Assembly: GCF_003952025.1 (NCBI RefSeq) | Contig: NZ_QXGI01000001.1 | Coordinates: forward strand, 372,001-436,000 | DNA length: 64,000 nucleotides | Source of the DNA: Bifidobacterium castoris | GTDB taxonomy: Bacteria > Actinomycetota > Actinomycetes > Actinomycetales > Bifidobacteriaceae | Reading direction: 5' to 3' | Part shown: piece by piece, positions 21,879-29,110 of the stretch | Layout of the letters: every line of letters starts with the position of its first letter | Numbering within the stretch: the first letter of the stretch is position 1 | Notes under the pieces: generated by a model | Databases searched by the model: none | Told to the model about the DNA's origin: nothing | Seen by the model: the letters and a program-made list of their open reading frames with translations, nothing else | Translations under genes and position numbers: made by a program

Positions 21879-21922
21879 ATATGCGAGGAGGATCCCCGTC
21901 CGTGGGGATCCTCCTCGCATAT
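21879..21922 (+). terminator. Terminator after the ahpC operon
   Basis: A perfect 19-bp stem (21879-21897 with 21904-21922) with a 6-nt loop, starting ATATGCGAGGAGG and ending in CGCATAT, 14 nt after the stop. Confidence 0.85.
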
Positions 21923-22046
21923 CCGCACCATGCCCGCATATGCACTGTCCGCCATTCGTACTGCACGGACGTGCACATCGGCGCCCGTGCAGTACACTGG
22001 CGATGTCATTCTCATCTTCATCCGATGCACCCAAGCGAGGTTCCCG

Positions 22047-22679
22047 ATGGCCGATGCCCGTCCGATCACCGATGTCGTCTTCGATTTCTGCGGCGTACTC
22101 GTCGACTGGCAGTGCCATTGCGCGCTCGACGGCCATGTGGACGCCGGGCTCGTCGAACGCATCTGCGCCGACGACGACCCCTACGGCTTCTTCCACTACG
22201 AGGATCTGATGGATGGCGGCATGCGGCTCGACGACGTGCTGCCGATCGTCGAACGGGAGCAGGGCAAGGACATCGCCGCGATCTACCGGTACTACATCGA
22301 ACACTACGGCGACGCGTTGCCGGGCATGGTCGCCGGCATGGAGGAGCTGCTGCGCGACCTCAAGGCCGCGGGCGTGCACGTGTGGGGGTTGACGAACTGG
22401 GCCGAGGAGACCTTCCATTTCGCCTTCGACCGCTTCCCGCGGCTTGAGGGGCTGCTCGAGGGCACCGTCGTCTCCGGCGCAGAACGGATGCACAAGCCCG
22501 AGGCGCCTATCTACCGGCTCGCCGAGGAACGCTTCTCGCTCGACCCATCGACGACCGTGTTCGTCGACGACACGGCGAAGAACGTCGCCGGAGCCGAGGC
22601 GCTTGGCTGGCACGGCATCCGCTTCACCGACGCGGCCGGCGCGCGTGACGCGCTGCGCGGGCTCGGCGCGGCCATCTGA
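22047..22679 (+). CDS. HAD superfamily phosphatase (YihX-like)
   Basis: Haloacid-dehalogenase-like hydrolase of 210 residues with a helical cap after motif I. Motif I reads VFDFCGVLVD, so the second Asp of the usual DxD is replaced by Cys, comparable to the DxG form of the YihX glucose-1-phosphatase branch. Motif II is GLTNW, motif III has HKPEAPIY, and motif IV is VFVDDTAKN. The true substrate is unknown. ATG at 22047 follows GAGG. It is 51 nt upstream of a LysR regulator, possibly on one transcript. Confidence 0.85.
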   Translation: MADARPITDVVFDFCGVLVDWQCHCALDGHVDAGLVERICADDDPYGFFHYEDLMDGGMRLDDVLPIVEREQGKDIAAIYRYYIEHYGDALPGMVAGMEELLRDLKAAGVHVWGLTNWAEETFHFAFDRFPRLEGLLEGTVVSGAERMHKPEAPIYRLAEERFSLDPSTTVFVDDTAKNVAGAEALGWHGIRFTDAAGARDALRGLGAAI

Positions 22680-22730
22680 GGCTTCATCGGGCAATCATCG
22701 GCAAACGGCAACGGAAAGGACTGGCATCGT

Positions 22731-23660
22731 ATGGCCACATTGCTGCAGCTCAAGTACATCGTCAAGATCGTCGAATGCGGCTCGATGAACGAGGCCTCGC
22801 ACATGCTGTACATCTCGCAGCCGGCGTTGAGCTCGTCGGTCAAGGAACTCGAGAACGAGCTCGGCATCGAGATCTTCACGCGTTCGTCGCAAGGCATCGC
22901 GCTGACGGTGGACGGCGCCGAGTTCCTCACCTACGCGCGCCAGGTGCTCGATCAGGTCTCACTGATGGAGGAACGCTACAAGAACGCGAAGCCGCGCAAG
23001 CAGCTGTGCTCGGTCTCGACGCAGCACTACATGTTCGCCGTCGAGGCCTTCGTCAAGATGATCGAATCGATCCGTTCGGACGAATACGAGTTCACGATCC
23101 GCGAGACGCGCACCCGCGACATCATCAACCAGGTCGCGAACATGCGCTCTGACATCGGCATCCTGTACCTGTCCGACTTCAACAAACAGGTCATCGGCAA
23201 GCTGCTGCGCGAGAAGCATCTCGAGTTCCATCCGCTGTTCCGCGCGCCGCTGCACGTGTTCATCGCGCGCACGAACCCGCTCGCGATGAAGAAGAAGGTC
23301 ACGATGGAGGACCTCAGGCCCTTCCCGTTCATCCAGTACGAGCAGGGCGAGGAGGGCAGCTTCTACTTCGCCGAGGAGGCGGTGTGGCCGGACCAGTCCC
23401 CCAAGCAGATCAACGTGACCGACCGGGCGACGATCCTCAATTTCATCATCGGCCTCAACGGATACACGGTGTGCACCGGCATCGACAACGGCGACCTCAA
23501 CAACGAGAAGATCGTGACGGTGCCGCTCGACACCGACGTGACGATGCTCCTCGGCTGGATCTCGCACGAGCGCGCCAAACTGACGAAGCCGGCGCAGGTG
23601 TATCTGGACAAGCTCAGGGACGTGCTCGGCGATCACGGATACGACGTCATCGAGCAGTGA
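22731..23660 (+). CDS. LysR family transcriptional regulator
   Basis: Has 309 residues. The N-terminal winged HTH (residues 1-60) contains GSMNEASHMLYISQPALSSSVKELENELG. A linker helix and a periplasmic-binding-like effector domain (about 90-300) follow. The effector and target are unknown. AAAGGA precedes the ATG. It follows the HAD phosphatase gene and marks the left edge of the accessory region, so it may be the last core gene before it. The low share of basic residues in the effector domain gives no ligand clue. Confidence 0.9.
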   Translation: MATLLQLKYIVKIVECGSMNEASHMLYISQPALSSSVKELENELGIEIFTRSSQGIALTVDGAEFLTYARQVLDQVSLMEERYKNAKPRKQLCSVSTQHYMFAVEAFVKMIESIRSDEYEFTIRETRTRDIINQVANMRSDIGILYLSDFNKQVIGKLLREKHLEFHPLFRAPLHVFIARTNPLAMKKKVTMEDLRPFPFIQYEQGEEGSFYFAEEAVWPDQSPKQINVTDRATILNFIIGLNGYTVCTGIDNGDLNNEKIVTVPLDTDVTMLLGWISHERAKLTKPAQVYLDKLRDVLGDHGYDVIEQ

Positions 23661-23731
23661 AGGCGGCCGCGTGTGAGTCCGTGACGGGTCTCGTGACCGC
23701 CGTAGGGGCGTCATCCGTCCTCCAGATGGGC

Positions 23732-23843
23732 GTATCTGCGATTTTGGGGTGGGACGCGTGCGATATCCTCCGGCGTGTCACCGGCCAGAAGCCCGACACG
23801 CCGGAGGATATGCCCGACCTCCCCACCCCAAAATCGCAGATAC
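23732..23843. repeat. 112-nt nested inverted repeat between lysR and hicB
   Basis: The outer arms (23732-23753 and 23822-23843) are perfect 22-nt complements: GTATCTGCGATTTTGGGG... against the end ...AAAATCGCAGATAC. The inner arms (23763-23779 and 23795-23811) are perfect 17-nt complements, ATATCCTCCGGCGTGTC against its complement. The internal loops are about 9-10 nt and the apical loop is 15 nt. It lies between the converging ends of lysR and hicB, so it could terminate both. Its size and double-stem design exceed an ordinary terminator, and a miniature mobile element or a structured RNA is possible. Confidence 0.85.
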
Positions 23844-23859
23844 GGCCTGCGACTCACAC

Positions 23860-24272
23860 TCACGCCATCGTCTGCTGCAGGTATTCGGATTCCAAGGCGT
23901 CCCGTAGCGTATGCGAGTAATTCAGATTCTGCCGCGAGGCCCACGTATCCAGCCATGCAGGGATGGTGACATTCTTGCGTACCGCGCGATGACCGTATTG
24001 CTCCGCATAGGCGTCCATGTCCAGAAGGATCAGGGCCTTCTGCGCATTCGCATCGTCCGCGGCGACGTCCATCAGCGCAGTGGCTCGTGGAGCAGGCCTT
24101 CCGTCCTCCAGTTCGGTGAGTACCCATCCGCATGCGGCACCTGCACCATTTCCATCGCCTCGCTCAGGCTGGCGCCATAGGTGACCAGACCGGGCATGTC
24201 GGGGACGGTCGCGACATAGCCGCCTCCGTCCTCCCCGTAGGGTTCGAGAATGATCGGGTACGTCAGCTTCAT
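23860..24272 (-). pseudogene. hicB: HicB-like antitoxin, frameshifted
   Basis: HicB antitoxins have an N-terminal degraded RNase-H fold and a C-terminal DNA-binding domain. The N-terminal part (MKLTYPIILEPYGEDGGGY...GASLSEAMEM) is in one frame. The remainder (GWVLTELEDGRPAPRATALMDVA... to RKNVTIPAWLDTWASRQNLNYS) continues in another. One base appears lost just after the codons for SEAMEM, near 24150; restoring it gives a 137-residue HicB. The start ATG 24270-24272 has AAGGAG upstream and overlaps the hicA stop. As it stands the first frame ends after about 66 codons, so repression and toxin binding are probably lost. Confidence 0.82.
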
Positions 24273-24468
24273 TTCGTGCTCCTTCCCTGTATGCCCGCCT
24301 GCCTCCATATCGCCTTCACGACGACCGGCGGCAAATCACCTCTGTGGTTCGCGGCACGGTCACCTTGCCTTGTTTGCGAGGATGGACGTATTGCCGGTGG
24401 CTGCCGACCTGCGCTTTGATCTGCCAGCCATCCCGAAGAAGAATGCGTTCCACCTCTCTGAATCTCAT
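24269..24468 (-). pseudogene. hicA: HicA-like mRNA interferase toxin, frameshifted
   Basis: HicA toxins are small double-stranded-RNA-binding-fold RNases. The first part, RFREVERILLRDGWQIK followed by GSHRQYVHPRKQGKVTVP, includes the catalytic His of the GSHRQ motif. The tail NHRGDLPPVVVKAIWRQAGI is in a different frame; one base seems missing in the CCG-CGAACC run near 24355. With it restored the protein would be 66 residues, the usual size, with its TGA overlapping the hicB ATG. The unrestored frame ends about 12 codons after the lesion. Both genes of the pair are damaged in the same way. Confidence 0.8.
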
Positions 24469-24476
24469 GTCATGAG

Positions 24477-24497
24477 CATACGCATTATGCGCATATG
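24477..24497. promoter_or_regulatory. Candidate HicB operator
   Basis: An interrupted palindrome, CATAnGC-N7-GCnTATG, lies 9 nt before the hicA ATG in an A/T-rich patch. HicB proteins repress by binding such sites over their promoter. The assignment is inference only. Confidence 0.3.
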
Positions 24498-24572
24498 GGA
24501 TTTCTCCTTTCTAGATGCTTGTTTTGCGCTGCAGTCAGATTGGTGCTTGGCGCGGTGGTTTGGGAAGCGATG

Positions 24573-24612
24573 CTTACTAACCGTAAGTACCTGTATATTT
24601 GTGTGGTATGAT
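24573..24612 (+). promoter_or_regulatory. Promoter and operator-like repeat of the HxlR gene
   Basis: An inverted repeat CTTAC-TAACC-GTAAG (24573-24587) is followed by TATGAT (24607-24612), whose end is only 6 nt from the ATG. This would give a leaderless or nearly leaderless mRNA. Repeats of the GTAAG type are bound by HxlR/DUF24 regulators, so autoregulation is plausible. Confidence 0.45.
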
Positions 24613-24618
24613 GAGGGC

Positions 24619-24963
24619 ATGCAGGACATCGACATCTTCTCCAAGGACTGCCCCACCCGCTTCAACCTGTCGGTCATCAGCGGAAAATGGGGGCTGCTCA
24701 TCATTCTGGCGCTGGCGGACCGTTCGCTGCGCTTCAGCGAACTGGTGCGTACGATCGGTGGCATCAGCGAACGCATGGCGTCGCAGACGCTCAAGTATCT
24801 GGAACGCTGCGGCGTCGTGCGCCGGCGCGTCGTGCAGCATGCGAAGCCGCCGCAGGTGTACTACGAGCTCACGCCGCTGGGACGGCAGTTCGTCGCCCCC
24901 CTCTCCCAGCTCGTCGAGATCGCGAACCGCAACGTGGACGCGCTGATCTACCACCACGACTGA
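24619..24963 (+). CDS. HxlR family transcriptional regulator
   Basis: Winged-helix protein of 114 residues. The family pattern CPTRFNLSVISGKWGLLIILAL carries the conserved N-terminal Cys (about residue 11) that often senses quinones or electrophiles. It continues with RFSELVRTIGGISERMASQTLKYLERCGVV and YYELTPLGRQF. No oxidoreductase gene lies beside it, as is common for this family, so its target is not evident. Start chosen at 24619, next to a TATGAT element. The upstream DNA is A/T-rich compared with the rest of the window. Confidence 0.9.
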   Translation: MQDIDIFSKDCPTRFNLSVISGKWGLLIILALADRSLRFSELVRTIGGISERMASQTLKYLERCGVVRRRVVQHAKPPQVYYELTPLGRQFVAPLSQLVEIANRNVDALIYHHD

Positions 24964-25088
24964 TTCAGTTCCGCGATGTACGCTCCAGCGGCAGAGCAGC
25001 CTGCATGTGGGCCCGCGAACACGGTCTTGGATGCAGATGCGTCCGCTCCACGCGCGTTCGATTCAGCGATGTCACGGCCGATTCATGG

Positions 25089-27380
25089 TCACAGGTTCCT
25101 GCCCTCCGGCATGCCTTGGGCCGCCTGATAGGCGTTGCGCAGCCGGATGAGGTCGCCGCTGTCGAACACCTTCACGTCGGATGCGCCTTCGGCGGCACCG
25201 TCGTCCACGCGCACGTCCGCGTCTGCGCCTTCATCCTCCGGCCATGCGCGTCCGGAGCGGAATTCGATTCCCTGTTCGGCCACCCAGTCAAGCACCGAGC
25301 TTTCCAGTTCGTTGCACCGTTCACGGTTCACGGGCTTGGAGCTTTCGAGCAGCGCGCGGATCCTCTTCCATTGCCTGTAGTACGGCGTCTTGAACTTGAG
25401 CATGTGGCCGTCGGCGCCGGCGAAGACGAACCCTTCGATATGCTCGCCGCGATAGACGTAGTCGTCGCGGATGATGTCGGCGATGAACGCGCGCGCCTCA
25501 TCCTCGTCATCGAGCACCGTTACGCGTTCCTTGACCGGCACGCCGAGGCTTCCGGCGAGCGCCGTCAGTGCTTCGTAATCGCACAGTTTCTGGAATTCGA
25601 AGCCGTTGCGCACCGCGTCGAGCAGGTAGGCGGTCGTCTTGGGGTATTCGATGATGTGTTCGTCGTGTTCCTTGTCGCATACTTCGAACAGCAGTGTGGC
25701 TTCGTGTTCGCGGCAGTATGCTTTGAGTTTGTCCTGTGTGGTCAGTGAGAGGATGACGTCGTGCGCGTATTCGGCGTATGGTCCGGTCAGTGAGCCTTTG
25801 GAGGTGATGATCAGTTCGTCCGTGGAGGGGTCGTAGCCTACCAGTCCGAGGAATCCGTTCTCTTTTTTGTACACGGAGATCGGGTATTGGACGGTTTTGA
25901 GGTAGCCGTCCCAGCGTTCCCTCTCCCCTTCGTTGAAGAATTTGTCGAAGCCGCGTACGACCACTTGGTTCGTGCGCATGTTCACGAACAGTCCGCGCGC
26001 TTTCTGCGTCATGTCGTTCCATACGTTCTTTTTGAAGGCGTGGCGTGTGAAGTTGAACGAGCTGATGTCGCCGAAGTCGCGTACGCGGATGTTTGCCGGG
26101 TCGTTGAGCAGGCGTTCGACGAATCTGCGGTTGGTCAGGTCGGCGCAGGCCGTGAGCGCGGCGTTGCGCACTTCCTTGGGGTGCACGGCGCCGTCCGTGT
26201 CGATGGTCGCGCTGCGCAGGAATCCTCCGTCTTCCACCCCTCGTTCGAGGTTGATCATGTTCGCGCCTTCGATCACGGGGACGTGGGCGATGTTCCTGTG
26301 GCCGTGGATCTGCACGATGTTTGGTTTGGCGTGTTCCCATGTGGTGACGACGTCGGCGAGTTCGTCGTAGTCGCCGGTGCCGTGCACGTATTCGCGTTCG
26401 GGGACGAATACGGCGTTCTTGTACCAGTCCGCGATGCCTCCGTGATCGACGAGGTATTCGTGGCCGGCGAAGGTGAACCAGAGCATCGGCGTAAGCCTGC
26501 GCGTGAATTTGAGCACTTCGCGCGGCGTGATGCCGGCTTGTTCGAGCTGCGGCTGCGTGCGTCGCGTGAATTCGCGCGAGCGTGCGTTCCTGCCGTGTGC
26601 GAAGTCGCGCATGTATGCTTCGTGGTTGCCTTCGACGAAGACGGTGTTGGAGTCCTCGGCGTGGTCGATGAGCCAGCGCATGACTTTGCCGTTCTCGGCG
26701 CCGCGGTCGAGGTAGTCGCCGGCGAACACGTACAGGGTGCGCGGGTCGAGCGTGCCGGAGCCGTCGTGATCGAGGCCGAGCGTCTCCATGAGCGCGCTGT
26801 GGCAGCCTTGGATGTCGCCGATGACCATGACGTGGTCGTAGTCGTCCGTGCTTACGGTGGTCGGGTGCGCGTACACCGCGGAGTCGAATCCTGCGGGCGT
26901 GGTGACGGTGATGCCGTTGGCGCGCGCAGCCGCCGGATCGTGCATGTAGATCAGTTTGCGGTAGTGTTCCTCCATGCCGCGGATCACGTCCGCGGGCACC
27001 GTCTTGGCGCCGCGTCCGCGCTGGCGGGCGATGCATTCGTCGATGGTGACGTCACGCATCATGTCCACGAGCACCGTCTCGTAGCGGTGGTCCTTGGCGA
27101 GCCTGATCATGCGGCGTGCGGTCTTGATGTTGCAGTTGGTGGCGTCGAGGATGATGAGTTCGCCGCCCCGCATGCGGTCCTCGATGATGACGCGCACGTG
27201 GTCCCAGACGCGCCGGTCGTATGCCTGCGACAGGACGAGCGTGCCGTCGGCGCGCCGTGCTGGGCCATAGCAGCCTCGCAGCGTGTCGGGACTGATCGCG
27301 TACGCCGCGAGTCCATGGGCGTCGATGAACGTGGTCTTGCCCGATCCGGGCACGCCGACCATCATGATGAATTTACGCAT
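25089..27380 (-). CDS. Trifunctional RNA repair enzyme: polynucleotide kinase, metallophosphatase, Rnl1-like RNA ligase
   Basis: Has 763 residues in three catalytic modules. Residues 1-165 are a P-loop 5'-polynucleotide kinase (GVPGSGKTT at 9-17, catalytic-type DATNCN near 79). Residues 180-400 are a calcineurin-like phosphatase (GDIQGCH 188-194, GDYLDRG 221-227, GNHE 251-254, VDHGG 311-315, HGH 359-361). Residues 440-690 are an ATP-dependent RNA ligase of T4 Rnl1 type (ARGLFVNM; adenylation motif K506-E-N-G; TSKGS; LLFEV; EGFVF...KFKT). It should heal 2',3'-cyclic-phosphate/5'-OH breaks and seal them, as Clostridium Pnkp and T4 Pnkp plus Rnl1 do. No Hen1 methyltransferase is nearby. GGGAGGAACGGG precedes the ATG. 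Confidence 0.88.
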   Translation of the reverse strand: MRKFIMMVGVPGSGKTTFIDAHGLAAYAISPDTLRGCYGPARRADGTLVLSQAYDRRVWDHVRVIIEDRMRGGELIILDATNCNIKTARRMIRLAKDHRYETVLVDMMRDVTIDECIARQRGRGAKTVPADVIRGMEEHYRKLIYMHDPAAARANGITVTTPAGFDSAVYAHPTTVSTDDYDHVMVIGDIQGCHSALMETLGLDHDGSGTLDPRTLYVFAGDYLDRGAENGKVMRWLIDHAEDSNTVFVEGNHEAYMRDFAHGRNARSREFTRRTQPQLEQAGITPREVLKFTRRLTPMLWFTFAGHEYLVDHGGIADWYKNAVFVPEREYVHGTGDYDELADVVTTWEHAKPNIVQIHGHRNIAHVPVIEGANMINLERGVEDGGFLRSATIDTDGAVHPKEVRNAALTACADLTNRRFVERLLNDPANIRVRDFGDISSFNFTRHAFKKNVWNDMTQKARGLFVNMRTNQVVVRGFDKFFNEGERERWDGYLKTVQYPISVYKKENGFLGLVGYDPSTDELIITSKGSLTGPYAEYAHDVILSLTTQDKLKAYCREHEATLLFEVCDKEHDEHIIEYPKTTAYLLDAVRNGFEFQKLCDYEALTALAGSLGVPVKERVTVLDDEDEARAFIADIIRDDYVYRGEHIEGFVFAGADGHMLKFKTPYYRQWKRIRALLESSKPVNRERCNELESSVLDWVAEQGIEFRSGRAWPEDEGADADVRVDDGAAEGASDVKVFDSGDLIRLRNAYQAAQGMPEGRNL

Positions 27381-27490
27381 TCCCGTTCCTCCCCTCTTCT
27401 TCGTATCCTGCCTTATGCGGATACCGCGCCGCACCATGGTCGTCGGGGCGTGATCCGCCTGCGTCATTGCCTTTCGGATGCGTGGTGCAC

Positions 27491-27519
27491 ATCCTAGAGG
27501 AAGTCGCGCCGCCGCGCAA
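27491..27519 (-). promoter_or_regulatory. Candidate promoter of the RNA repair gene
   Basis: On the minus strand, TTGCGC (27514-27519) and TAGGAT (27491-27496) are spaced 17 nt apart, a fair sigma-A match. It would give a leader of about 105 nt. Confidence 0.5.
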
Positions 27520-27611
27520 ACCGGTTCCCGTATGCCCGCGGACGCAATGCTCCGGCGCCATGTGTCCGGGCCGGCGGCGCGCGTCCGCCCACGCCGGCCG
27601 AACGATGCGGC

Positions 27612-27617
27612 TACACT
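27612..27617 (+). promoter_or_regulatory. Candidate -10 element of the ADP-ribosylglycohydrolase gene
   Basis: TACACT lies 58 nt before the start. A small CGGGCG/CGCCCG hairpin (27631-27646) lies in the short leader. The -35 region is not recognisable. Confidence 0.35.
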
Positions 27618-27674
27618 ACTGAAGCGACGTCGGGCGTAGGCGCCCGATTCGCGGCGAGTCCTAAGGAGGGCATC

Positions 27675-28574
27675 ATGTTCGGGGCGATCATCGGAGACAT
27701 CGTCGGATCGAAGTACGAGTGGAATCCGATCAAGACGAAAGATTTCCCGCTGTTCTCCGACGGCGGCCGCTTCACCGACGACACGGTGATGACCTGCGCC
27801 GTGGCCGAGGGCATCATGAACGGCGGCGGCACCGACGACTTCATCGACGCGATGAGGAAGTACGGCCGCATGTACCCGGACGCCGGCTACGGCGCCCGCT
27901 TCCGCAAATGGCTCGCCTCGGAGAGCCGCGAGGCCATCGCCAGCTTCGGCAACGGCGCCGCGATGCGCGTCTCCCCCTGCGGCTGGATGATGGACTGCGG
28001 CTTCATGGCGCGCACCGGCTTCATGCCGATCGCCGGCCGTCAGCTGACCGAACGTTCGATCGCCGTGACGCACAACCATCCCGAAGGCGTCAAGGGCGGC
28101 ATGGCCGTGGCCGACGCGATCTTCCTCGCGCGCTACTGGTTCGGCGGCTGCCACGGCGAATTCGAGCGCAGCATCGCCGACGATCCGGCCGAGTGCAAGC
28201 AGCGCATCCGCGACTACCTCAACCACGAGTACGGCTACAACATGAGCCTGTCCATCGACCGGATACGCCCCGCGTACCGTTTCGACGCGACCTGCCAGGG
28301 TTCGGTGCCCGAGGCGATCTGCTGCTTCCTCGACTCCGACGGCTTCGAGGACGCGATCCGCAACGCTGTGTCGCTGGGCGGCGACAGCGACACGCAGGCC
28401 GCAATGGCCGCGAGCATCGCGCAGGTCGCCTACGGCATCCCCGACGACATCGCCGGGCAGGCGCTCTCCTACCTGCCCGGACCGCTGCGCGACGTGCTCG
28501 AACGCTGGGACGACTTCTACCGCGAGCGCGACAAGCCGCCGTTGTTCTTCGAGCATCGTCCGTTGGCGGCGTAG
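27675..28574 (+). CDS. ADP-ribosylglycohydrolase family protein
   Basis: ARH/DraG-type hydrolase of 299 residues that removes ADP-ribose from proteins or nucleic acids using a bimetal centre. The signature residues are present: GDIVGSKYEW at the N-terminus, FTDDTVMT (metal-binding Thr-Asp-Asp) near residue 36 and GGDSDTQAA (second Asp pair) near 232. RBS AAGGAGGG lies 4 nt before the ATG. It diverges from the RNA repair gene over 294 nt. No ADP-ribosyltransferase is seen in the window, so its substrate is unknown; an RNA end or toxin-modified protein is a testable idea. Confidence 0.92.
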   Translation: MFGAIIGDIVGSKYEWNPIKTKDFPLFSDGGRFTDDTVMTCAVAEGIMNGGGTDDFIDAMRKYGRMYPDAGYGARFRKWLASESREAIASFGNGAAMRVSPCGWMMDCGFMARTGFMPIAGRQLTERSIAVTHNHPEGVKGGMAVADAIFLARYWFGGCHGEFERSIADDPAECKQRIRDYLNHEYGYNMSLSIDRIRPAYRFDATCQGSVPEAICCFLDSDGFEDAIRNAVSLGGDSDTQAAMAASIAQVAYGIPDDIAGQALSYLPGPLRDVLERWDDFYRERDKPPLFFEHRPLAA

Positions 28575-28575
28575 C

Positions 28576-29016
28576 TCATGTGTCGATGCGGTTGATCTCG
28601 CGCAATGCCTTGTTGCGGTAGGTCAGGTCGTCGCGTGCGCTGAAGCCGAGGCGCTGCCAGAACGCGTTGCCGGCATCGTTGTGCGCGAAGGCGACGAGGG
28701 CGACTTTGATGATGCCTTCGTTGGCGAGCGCATGCAGTGCTGCATTGACGAGTGCGGTGCCGATGCCTTGGTGTTGGCGTTCGGGGTTGACGGCGGTGTG
28801 GTAGATGTATCTGCGTCGTCCGTCGTGTCCTGCGAGGATGGATCCGGTGATGGCTCCGTCGTCGGCTTCATGGACGAAGCAGGTGGTGGGGTTGCGTTGG
28901 AGGTATCTGGTGATGCCTTCGCGTGAGTCGTCGATGGTGTTGAGTCCCATGCCGGTGCATGCCATCCAGCATGCGTGGACGGCGTCGTAGTCGTCGGGTG
29001 TCATGATGCGGATCAT
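28576..29016 (-). CDS. GNAT family N-acetyltransferase
   Basis: Has 146 residues. The acetyl-CoA loop is HQGIGTALVNAAL (Q/RxxGxG/A), with the C-terminal NDAGNAFWQRLGF motif typical of GNATs. The substrate is unknown. AAAGGA is 6 nt before the ATG. Codon choice differs from neighbours: Thr is mostly ACC, with CCC, CAA, TCA and GCA used freely, where the core genes favour ACG, CAG, TCG and GCG. That suggests recent acquisition. Convergent with the ADP-ribosylglycohydrolase gene, with one base between the ends. Confidence 0.88.
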   Translation of the reverse strand: MIRIMTPDDYDAVHACWMACTGMGLNTIDDSREGITRYLQRNPTTCFVHEADDGAITGSILAGHDGRRRYIYHTAVNPERQHQGIGTALVNAALHALANEGIIKVALVAFAHNDAGNAFWQRLGFSARDDLTYRNKALREINRIDT

Positions 29017-29040
29017 GGGGGTTCCTTTGCGTAAGATGAA

Positions 29041-29083
29041 GCCCCGGACGGCTTGTCGTATGGATCGGCGAGGTATCCGGGGC
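29041..29083 (-). terminator. Inverted repeat after the helicase remnant
   Basis: GCCCCGGA (29041-29048) pairs with TCCGGGGC (29076-29083), followed on the minus strand by TTCATCTT. It may be a terminator for the helicase remnant. Confidence 0.4.
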
Positions 29084-29110
29084 GTTCATTGGATTGTCTG
29101 GGTTGCGGGA

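Noticed and set aside
23860-24468. Programmed frameshifting in hicA and hicB
   Set aside because: No slippery heptamer with a downstream structure is seen at the shift points, and both genes need it separately; decay or sequencing error is simpler.
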